Shown piece after piece: positions 1-6,495 of a stretch of 64,000 nt of DNA (positions within the stretch are counted from its first letter, which is position 1; every line of letters starts with the position of its first letter). The position numbers were made by a program, and so were the translations under genes. The notes beneath the pieces are model-generated. The model worked only from the letters and a program-made list of their open reading frames with translations, searched no databases and was not told the origin of the DNA. This stretch comes from UBA10107 sp963835585 (GTDB lineage Archaea > Nanobdellota > Nanobdellia > Woesearchaeales > UBA10107): assembly GCA_963835585.1 (NCBI GenBank), contig CAWIGF010000003.1:62001-126000 (forward strand), in the 5' to 3' direction.

Positions 1-977
1 CCTCTATTTTCGATATTCTTAGGTCCAATTATTTTGACTTGCTTTATCTTCTTTATTTCCTCAAGTGCATATTTCATTACTGAATCCGATTGCTTTCTTG
101 CTTTTTCGATTTCAAGAGACTCAAGATAATCAATTGTAGTTCCAAATGCGATGACATCCGATATGTTTTGAGTACCTCCCTCAAATTTATGTGGGATTTC
201 ACTCCATGTGCTCATTTCCTGAGTTACTTCCTCTATCATGTGCCCGCCATAGTTGAACGGTTCTAGTTTTTCTAGTAATTTATTCTTCCCGAATAAGATA
301 CCGACTCCCGTCGGTCCGCACATCTTATGTGCGGAAAATGCGAGAAAATCGCAATTTATTTTTTTAACATCTATTTTTTCATGCGGAATTGATTGTGCGG
401 CATCTACTATGAATAACGCATTAGCTTGATGAGCAAGCATCTCAAGTTCCTTCAGTGGATTTATTGTTCCAAGGACATTTGACATGTGTGTTATGGAAAC
501 TATTTTTGTTTTTTTGGTTATGAGTCTCTTCGCAGCATCCATGTCCAATCGGAAATCACCAGTTATTGGTATGAATTTTAGGATTGCACCTGTTTCTTTC
601 GCGGCAATCTGCCATGGAACTAAGTTGCTGTGATGTTCCATAATACTTATTACGATTTCATCTCCATTTTTGAGATTATTTTTTAATCCGTGAGCGAGAA
701 TGTTGATGCCTTCCGTAGTGCCTTTTGTGAAAATTATTTCTTCTGTTTCGGCATTCAAGTAATTAGCAACCTTTTTTCTTGTGGTTTCAAATGCTTCTGT
801 TGCTTTGTTTGCCAGAGTATGTGTTCCTCTATGTGTATTTGCATTTATTGTTTCATAATATTTTTTGATAGCATTGATTACAATGAGTGGTTTTTGGCTA
901 GTGGCTGCGTTATCAAGGTAAATTAATCTCTTACCATGAATCTTTTGTTTCAAAATAGGAAAATCTGTCTCTTTCAT
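1..977 (-). CDS. sufS: SufS-type cysteine desulfurase, 3' end cut by window edge
   Basis: PLP enzyme that takes sulfur from cysteine for Fe-S cluster assembly. I translated about 325 residues from the ATG at 977. They show the class V fold: LIYLDNAATSQKP near the N-terminus, EHHSNLVPW (PLP-stacking His), VDAAQSIPH, and the Schiff-base lysine in FSAHKMCGPTGVG. The active-site cysteine near the C-terminus lies beyond the window. The ATG overlaps the sufB stop (TAATG), so translation of the two genes is probably coupled. It is the third gene of the unit regulator-sufB-sufS. No break is seen in the visible part. Confidence 0.93.
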   Translation of the reverse strand, partial: MKETDFPILKQKIHGKRLIYLDNAATSQKPLIVINAIKKYYETINANTHRGTHTLANKATEAFETTRKKVANYLNAETEEIIFTKGTTEGINILAHGLKNNLKNGDEIVISIMEHHSNLVPWQIAAKETGAILKFIPITGDFRLDMDAAKRLITKKTKIVSITHMSNVLGTINPLKELEMLAHQANALFIVDAAQSIPHEKIDVKKINCDFLAFSAHKMCGPTGVGILFGKNKLLEKLEPFNYGGHMIEEVTQEMSTWSEIPHKFEGGTQNISDVIAFGTTIDYLESLEIEKARKQSDSVMKYALEEIKKIKQVKIIGPKNIENR

Positions 978-2371
978 TAGTGGCCCTCAATCTCCATATC
1001 AATTAGCTTGTTGAATTCAATAGCGTATTCTAGTGGCAAAGCTTTGGTAATTGGCTCAACAAATCCTGTGATAATCATTTTTATCGCTTCCTCTTTTGAA
1101 AGTCCTCTGCTCATGAGGTAGAATATCTCTTCGTCACCAATTTTTCCTGTCGTTGCTTCGTGAGCTGCTGTAACATTGCTGTTGTCTATTTTCATCTCTG
1201 GAATCGTATTTGCAACGGATATATCATCCATAAGCAATGAATTACATACAACTTGTGTCGTTGCATTTATTGCTTTTTTTGTGATGTGGACCGAGCCTCG
1301 GTAAGTCGCGGTGCCACCATTCGTGCTTATGCTCTTGCTTCGTATTACTGAGGATGTGTTCGGTGCAAGGTGGAGTACTTTGCTTCCAGTATCTTGGTTT
1401 TGTCCATGATTAGCTATGGCAATTCCCAAGCTATCTGTGAACGACCCTTCTCCTTTTAGGACTGACATGGGGTAGAGCATAGTTGTTTTGGAACCATTAT
1501 TTGCATTTACCCAATACATTGCGGCGTTCTTCTCGACAATTGCGCGCTTGGTGTTGAGATTGTAAACATTTTTGCTCCAATTTTCTATCGATGTGTACTT
1601 CATCTTTGCGTTCGGCATGACAAATATTTCCACACAACCCGCATGTAGTGCAGAATTCTGGTATCTTGGTGAAGAGCAACCTTCAATATAGTGTAATTCT
1701 GCTCCTTCATCAATAATAATTAGAGTGTGTTCGAACTGTCCACCTTTCTCTGCATTCATCCTGAAATATGCCTGTAATGGAAGTTCAACTTTTACATTTT
1801 TTGGGACGTAAATGAAAGACCCACCACTCCAGACTGCCGCATGAAGCATTGTGAATTTGTGTGTAGAAACGGAAATACATGTCGTCATAAAGTATTTTTT
1901 TACCAAATCAGGGTATTTCTGAACAGCCGTGTCCATATTTTCGAAAATCACACCTTGTTCTTCTAATCTTTTTTTGAGATTATGATAGACCATCCCTCCA
2001 TCATATTGTGCTCCAGCTCCTCCTAGTGCTTTTTTCTCTGCTTCAGGAATTCCGAGCCTGTCGAACGTGTCCTTGATTTCTTGAGGGACTTCATCCCATG
2101 ATTTTGATTCTTTCGCGTCCGGCTCCACGTAATAAATTATTTTATCCAAGTCCAATTCTGCAAGGCTTGGCCCGAATTTCGGAATTGGTGTTGTCTGGAA
2201 AAGTTTTAGTCCATTCAATCGCTTGTTAAGCATCCACTCTGGTTCGTTCTTATTTTTTGATATCTTCCTTACAAGTTCTTCACTAATTCCTGGATTGGAA
2301 ATGTACTTCGGCTTATTTTTATCTGGTCAATCGTAAAATTCCCTATTTTTCTCAAATGAACTTTTGCTCAT
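977..2371 (-). CDS. sufB: SufB Fe-S scaffold protein with an in-frame TGA at codon 15
   Basis: Scaffold subunit of the SUF Fe-S assembly complex. The uninterrupted frame starts at the ATG at 2233 (MLNKRLNGLK, 418 residues), but that start falls inside the conserved SufB segment EPEWM. The same frame continues upstream as KYISNPGISEELVRKISKNK, typical of the SufB N-terminus, to an ATG at 2371 that overlaps the regulator stop as ATGA. The only interruption is a TGA at 2327-2329 (codon 15, after NREFYD). With it read through, the protein is 464 residues, close to the usual SufB length. TGA ends many other genes here, so it is a real stop. Nonsense mutation, sequencing error or recoding are all possible. 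The rest of the domain is intact, and sufC is not in the window. Confidence 0.85.
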
Positions 2372-2748
2372 ATTTTATTGCATCCCATTGTGCCGGCATT
2401 ACAACCACCAGGAACACAGCCGAATTGTTTGTGTATTTTGCAAATTGTTTCTGTTGTTCGTATAAATCTAAGAATTCTTTGTGTCTCAAGTATATATGAG
2501 CGCATATCCTTAATCCTTTTTGAAGATCTTTTGATTTCTTTGATGACATCAGGTCCAAATATGAATTCATTCCCTCTTTTTTTACTCATATATTGGCTTA
2601 TGGTAGCAGTTGTTGTACCAAACATCTCAGCTATATCTTTCTGCTTTTTTCCCTGCTTTACGATAAATTCGGCAAGGTATTTTCTTATTGTTGGAATTAT
2701 GTAGAATGTCTCGATTTCTTGTGGGTGCAATAATCTCATGTTAACCAT
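2368..2748 (-). CDS. HTH regulator with C-terminal four-cysteine motif, head of suf operon
   Basis: 126-residue DNA-binding protein. Residues about 28-55 (KQKDIAEMFGTTTATISQYM) form an XRE-type helix-turn-helix. The C-terminus carries Cys103, Cys111, Cys116 and Cys123 (spacing C-x7-C-x4-C-x6-C, with GCVPGGCNAGTMGC), suitable for an Fe-S cluster or zinc. A TATA box (CTTATAAATAAG, 2766-2777) sits about 24 nt before the ATG, so the mRNA is probably leaderless. The stop codon overlaps the upstream sufB ATG (ATGA). The position suggests an Fe-S-sensing autoregulator of the suf genes, a functional analogue of IscR/SufR; that role is inference. Confidence 0.8.
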   Translation of the reverse strand: MVNMRLLHPQEIETFYIIPTIRKYLAEFIVKQGKKQKDIAEMFGTTTATISQYMSKKRGNEFIFGPDVIKEIKRSSKRIKDMRSYILETQRILRFIRTTETICKIHKQFGCVPGGCNAGTMGCNKI

Positions 2749-2823
2749 AGCTAATTTTGAAGAAGGCTTATTTATAAGTGTTGCGGAAATCCTTTTATGT
2801 TCTGAACCAGAGAAAGATGTTGC

Positions 2824-3234
2824 TTAATTATTCTGCAGGAACCAGTTCAGGCTTAGTAATGGAACAATAAAAATATCTTCGTGCTGCTCAGGCATATTAT
2901 TCAATGTGGTCACAAGCAATGGCATTATTTGTTCTTCCGGGTGCTGTTCTGCGTAGAAATGACATCGTTCATTATGTGTTTCAACAGCTTTCTTGATTTC
3001 TGACATACTGTTCGCTCTGCTCTTCCATCGCTTGCACTCAACTAAGTATGTTACGTTATTTTTTTTTGCAATAACATCAAATTGTCTGCGTTCTTCATTT
3101 GTTTTGACAATTATGTTCTGTTCTGCATCAAAACTATTTTGCTCGAATACAAATGCAACGAGTTTCTCAAAATACTGCCATGTGATATTTTCTCCCAATT
3201 TCTCAAGTTCCTGTATTGAATTTATCTCAAACAT
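2824..3234 (-). CDS. PD-(D/E)XK restriction-endonuclease-like protein
   Basis: 136 residues with the nuclease signature FDVIAKKNNVTYLVECKRWK: Asp in the first strand, then E-x-K (ECK), as in Mrr/Holliday-junction-resolvase-like folds. An N-terminal helix WQYFEKLVAFVFEQN resembles the Glu-bearing first helix of the family. The first codons overlap the end of the fused primase gene by 8 nt, so the two are probably translated together. A role in processing replication or repair intermediates is plausible from the neighbour, but the substrate cannot be read from the sequence. Immunity or restriction is an alternative; no methylase or specificity gene is adjacent. Confidence 0.75.
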   Translation of the reverse strand: MFEINSIQELEKLGENITWQYFEKLVAFVFEQNSFDAEQNIIVKTNEERRQFDVIAKKNNVTYLVECKRWKSRANSMSEIKKAVETHNERCHFYAEQHPEEQIMPLLVTTLNNMPEQHEDIFIVPLLSLNWFLQNN

Positions 3235-4801
3235 CTTTCTTGCTCGGCTTTTTTTTGCTTTTCTGTTTGCTTAATTCTTGGTTGACCATCCATGCTCGTT
3301 TCTTTGCATATTGGATTGGGTTTTTTATTCTCGCGCATAGGCCGTCTGGTTGACAGACACCCATATCTTTGTAGTACTGTGCCGTTGCGTAATTCGGGCA
3401 ATTAGGAGGAAGAACACTTTTCTCCTGGACTTTATGGTAGTTGATGTGTGTCAAAATTACATTTTCTCGTAGCGGTTCGTCATGTCTTTTGTTCCATTCA
3501 TGAATTCGTTCTGAGATTTCATCATGATTCCAACCAACCGACGATAGGAAGTTCGTGAGAATGAACAGAGCTCGTTTCTTTCCATCCTTTAATGGTTGCA
3601 ATAGTAACTTGATGCATGGAGGGAATAGTTCTTCTGGGATTTTTTGCGTTATTTGTTCAACGCCTTCGATTCCGAACGCTTTCTTTATTCTTTTTTCGTC
3701 ATCTTCTAATTCTATGATTGGATTAAACTCAAATGAGTCCTTTAATAGTTTTTCTGCTTCACTGTGGATTGTACTTCTATCGTCAAGGAAGACTACACTG
3801 CTTGTATTCACATCAGGTTTTGCTTCATCTTTTTCGAACAACAAAATCCTATTTATATCGATTGGGATGCTGACCAGTCCCGATTTTTCGTGTAGCGAGT
3901 ACGCCATTCGGTAAAGATGTCTGTGTGCAATCAGGATAGTGTCTACTTCAATTATAGATAGTGGATCAAATTTACGTTGTGTAATTCCTTGTTCTTTGCT
4001 TTTACTCTCTGTTGCAGAAGTCTTCACAAAATTATTCGTGCATTTCTTGCATTTGATGTATTCGAAGAATTCATTGAGAACTTCCGTATTTCCGCATTGG
4101 TCACATACATAGTGATATTTCTTCTTTATTTCCTGATTAGTCTTAATCCGTCTGCCATTTCGCTCAAGGTATGTCAACTCATTCATTGATTTTCCTGTTA
4201 TCTGCATCAATTGATCAAATGAATATGTTATTTTGCTTCCGAAGGTTATGCTATTATCATTGACCCTAATTAGGTTTTTCCTAATGTATTCAAGCAGGTA
4301 TGCTGAAATCCTTCTGGGGCCTTCTGGAAAATAATCTTTTGTCAAAATATCTTTTCCCGGAACTTTTTCCGGAAATGCTTTAAATGGAACGCCTATATGG
4401 AATCCTTTGTTTCCTGAGAATTTCAATGATATTGACTTTATTCCGTGTGCTTTCAATGCTTCAATGAATAACCATGTCGTAATCTTTGATAACTCCCAAT
4501 AAGGACAATCTATGTCCAAAACCAGATCCCACCCTTTTCGCAATCGCCCAACATCATCTTTTCTCATTCCAGTTGCAATCTGGAGTGGATTTACCCATAA
4601 TTCCTCTGAACAATGAAATGAACTTGCATTTTGCCTTACATACTCAAGGACATCAGAATTGTTTATTAGAACATCAGGACGCTTTCCAAATCCGCCATCA
4701 ATGTACCTTACAGACACTTCTTTGTTTTCTGCGGCATGAACTAATGCTTTCTGCACATCAATTCTCTTGTAATACCGTAAGCAAGCCCCTAAATCCAGCA
4801 T
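3227..4801 (-). CDS. priSL: Single-chain DNA primase (PriS-PriL fusion)
   Basis: Makes primers for DNA replication. The N-terminal part is the catalytic PriS domain: catalytic DxD in LVLDIDCP, the SGNKGFHIG nucleotide-binding motif, and a zinc-binding insertion (CDQCG then CKKC). The C-terminal part is the PriL Fe-S domain with cysteines in FPPCIK, VCQPDGLC and PNCPNY that can ligate a 4Fe-4S cluster. In most archaea these are two proteins; a fused form is known from several DPANN lineages. I chose the ATG at 4801 (MLDLGACL) because a TATA box (TTATAAAT, 4823-4830) lies about 26 nt upstream, which fits a leaderless mRNA. An in-frame ATG at 4819 is too close to that box. Confidence 0.92.
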   Translation of the reverse strand: MLDLGACLRYYKRIDVQKALVHAAENKEVSVRYIDGGFGKRPDVLINNSDVLEYVRQNASSFHCSEELWVNPLQIATGMRKDDVGRLRKGWDLVLDIDCPYWELSKITTWLFIEALKAHGIKSISLKFSGNKGFHIGVPFKAFPEKVPGKDILTKDYFPEGPRRISAYLLEYIRKNLIRVNDNSITFGSKITYSFDQLMQITGKSMNELTYLERNGRRIKTNQEIKKKYHYVCDQCGNTEVLNEFFEYIKCKKCTNNFVKTSATESKSKEQGITQRKFDPLSIIEVDTILIAHRHLYRMAYSLHEKSGLVSIPIDINRILLFEKDEAKPDVNTSSVVFLDDRSTIHSEAEKLLKDSFEFNPIIELEDDEKRIKKAFGIEGVEQITQKIPEELFPPCIKLLLQPLKDGKKRALFILTNFLSSVGWNHDEISERIHEWNKRHDEPLRENVILTHINYHKVQEKSVLPPNCPNYATAQYYKDMGVCQPDGLCARIKNPIQYAKKRAWMVNQELSKQKSKKKPSKKDV

Positions 4802-4899
4802 GGTTTTCGTATGGCACATGCATTTATAACCTTTATCTGTGGTTGTCCTGTGAACTCAGTTCCATAAAGCTTTTAAATTAACTAGAGCCAGAATGTAGT

Positions 4900-5751
4900 A
4901 TGGGGTCGTTCACAAACTCTTTGAAAACAATCATCTTGCTAGGCTTACTTACAGGGGTCTTGCTTTTGGTTGGAAGCTTCTTCGGAAGCCAAGGTCTTAC
5001 TATTGCCATTATCTTTGTTCTTGGTATGAATTTTGTTTCTTATTTTTTCTCGGATAAGATTGTGCTGGCTATATACAAGGCAAAGCCAGTTCCTAAATCA
5101 CACTGGTTATATGGGTTAGTCAAAGATGTGGCCCAGAGGGCAAAACTTCCTACTCCAAAAGTCTACATAGCTCCAACGTTGTCTCCAAATGCCTTTGCCA
5201 CTGGCAGAAATCCGAATCATGCTGCAGTTGCCTGCACGCAAGGAATCTTGGAGCTTTTAACGCACGAGGAACTGAAAGGAGTGATTGCTCATGAGTTGAG
5301 TCACGTCAAGAACAGAGACACATTAATCACAACAATCGCAGCAACAATCGCAGGAGTTATTTCATATATTGCCCAGATGGCTCAATGGGGGTTGATATTT
5401 GGCACAGGTACTAGCGAAAAACAAGGACAAAATATCTTCAGTCTTATTTTAATGATAATCATAACGCCGCTTGTTGCCATGCTCATTCAATTGGCAATTT
5501 CACGTTCAAGAGAATACCAGGCAGATGCGAGCGGAGCTTCTCTGTTGCAAACAGGTGCTCCCCTAGCGAGTGCCCTTAGGAAGCTAGAGACCTCAGTAAA
5601 GCAAAAACCGCTTCGTTCGACACCCGTAACTAATGCAACTTCATCTTTGTTTATTGTGAACCCGTTCACCATGAAAGGCTTAGCTTCATTATTCTCAACT
5701 CACCCTTCAACAGATGACAGAATTCAGCGGTTGAATGCAATGAAATTCTAA
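4900..5751 (+). CDS. htpX: HtpX-like membrane metalloprotease (M48)
   Basis: 283 residues. Two N-terminal membrane segments (about 9-29 and 32-58) precede the zinc protease site HELSH (131-135); SREYQAD after further hydrophobic helices supplies the glutamate ligand. Length and order match HtpX, a membrane-protein quality-control protease active at the inner face of the membrane. A TATA box (GCTTTTAAATTAAC, centre about 4874) is 26 nt before the ATG, so the mRNA is likely leaderless. The 3' end overlaps the convergent prephenate-dehydratase-like gene by 4 nt. Confidence 0.93.
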   Translation: MGSFTNSLKTIILLGLLTGVLLLVGSFFGSQGLTIAIIFVLGMNFVSYFFSDKIVLAIYKAKPVPKSHWLYGLVKDVAQRAKLPTPKVYIAPTLSPNAFATGRNPNHAAVACTQGILELLTHEELKGVIAHELSHVKNRDTLITTIAATIAGVISYIAQMAQWGLIFGTGTSEKQGQNIFSLILMIIITPLVAMLIQLAISRSREYQADASGASLLQTGAPLASALRKLETSVKQKPLRSTPVTNATSSLFIVNPFTMKGLASLFSTHPSTDDRIQRLNAMKF

Positions 5752-6311
5752 TTCTTTCTTACAACATAAAACTTTGTGAAATTTGGCCTTTTGTCGCCTA
5801 TGTCTTCAGCTATTATTTCCAGTCCTCCATCAAGAAGCGCTTCTTTTCTGGCTATTGCGATTCCGGTTCTTCGTTCTTTTGCCAGAGAAACTCCGGCAGA
5901 AGTACTGTCTGTTGAAACTTCTTTTCCACATAGGTTCACTGCACGAATGTATTTTGTGCACTGGCCAAGAGCATCTTTGTAAGAATATACTGCATCGTAT
6001 GCATTATTTCCTGGATATGTTCCTGCACACAGAATAACTGGAACAATTATTGTTTTTGTTCGTAGTAACCTGTATTTTTCTATCAATTCTTCGTTGTCCT
6101 TTAATATTCCGACCGTTGCGTTTTCGTATGCAATTATTCCAACGTCATTTCCCGTCGTATTCTTTGCAACTTCCTCCCATTTTGGATATGGCTTCATCAC
6201 ACAGTGATTTCCTGAGTTCATCCTTTCTTGTTCTGCGGCAAGTTCAGCAAATGTATATGATTTTGGAGGATACGTCTCTTGATTTCCTAAGTAAATGATT
6301 CTTTTTTCCAT
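5748..6311 (-). CDS. Prephenate-dehydratase-like protein
   Basis: About 187 residues related to the catalytic domain of prephenate dehydratase (phenylalanine synthesis). Visible signs are the N-terminal IIYLGNQETYPPKSYTF, the central GIIAYENATVG (compare the ENS segment of PDT), and the C-terminal STDSTSAG, AIARKEALLDGGLEIIAEDI, then NFTKFYVV in place of the usual NTTRF. No ACT regulatory domain follows. I chose the ATG at 6311 (MEKRIIYLG) because AGGTGA lies 5 nt before it. The frame stays open to a TTG at 6434, which would add 41 residues unlike PDT. Its upstream region holds a candidate Phe/Trp leader peptide. Enzyme activity is inferred; the thoroughly changed TRF motif (TKF) is a caution. 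Confidence 0.7.
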   Translation of the reverse strand: MEKRIIYLGNQETYPPKSYTFAELAAEQERMNSGNHCVMKPYPKWEEVAKNTTGNDVGIIAYENATVGILKDNEELIEKYRLLRTKTIIVPVILCAGTYPGNNAYDAVYSYKDALGQCTKYIRAVNLCGKEVSTDSTSAGVSLAKERRTGIAIARKEALLDGGLEIIAEDIGDKRPNFTKFYVVRKN

Positions 6312-6418
6312 TTTTTCACCTGTTGATTTTATTTCGTTGTCAAATCGTAGAATTCTCGTTTCGTTCCAAACAACTGGTTTTTCAGGCCATAATAAATGGA
6401 ATTTATCAAGAAATGAAT

Positions 6419-6460
6419 CTAGCAAAAGAACCAAAACTTAAACAATTTGGTTTGACTCAT
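6419..6460 (-). CDS. Candidate Phe/Trp leader peptide
   Basis: A 13-codon ORF reading MSQTKLFKFWFFC then TAG. Four of its last seven codons are Phe (TTT TTT TTC TTT) and one is Trp. A TATA-like box (6482-6493) is centred about 27 nt upstream of its ATG, so the ATG would be at the 5' end of the transcript. It lies about 108 nt before the ATG of the prephenate-dehydratase-like gene, in another frame. The arrangement mirrors bacterial pheL-pheA. An in-frame ATG at 6481 would extend it to 20 codons (starting MLFFLVC), but it lies inside the TATA box. The region is T-rich, so Phe codons could arise by chance. Confidence 0.5.
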   Translation of the reverse strand: MSQTKLFKFWFFC

Positions 6461-6481
6461 ACAAACCAGAAAGAACAGCAT

Positions 6482-6493
6482 GTTAATAAATTT
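6482..6493 (-). promoter_or_regulatory. TATA box for the Phe leader and downstream gene
   Basis: Reverse strand AAATTTATTAAC, directly after the stop codon of the Hef gene (6496). Its distance to the ATG at 6460 (about 27 nt) fits archaeal leaderless initiation. A second weaker TATA-like element (GTTTAAG, 6437-6443) could give a shorter leader. Confidence 0.5.
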
Positions 6494-6495
6494 TT

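Noticed and set aside
690..926. Plus-strand frames inside sufS and many similar antisense or shifted frames inside known genes
   Set aside because: They lie opposite or out of frame with clearly conserved genes and have no promoter, ribosome-binding site or protein-like composition.
2327..2329. TGA as a sense codon (Trp) in this genome
   Set aside because: TGA is the natural end of rpoD, rpl18e, rpl13, rps9, leuS and others here, giving exact overlaps with next genes, so a genome-wide reassignment does not fit.
2824..3234. Restriction-modification system around the PD-(D/E)XK gene
   Set aside because: No methyltransferase or specificity gene adjacent; coupling to the primase points elsewhere.
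6312..6434. 41-codon N-terminal extension of the prephenate-dehydratase-like gene from a TTG
   Set aside because: No ribosome-binding site, rare start codon, sequence unlike the family, while the ATG at 6311 has AGGTGA at good spacing. Kept as the main alternative to the leader-peptide reading.
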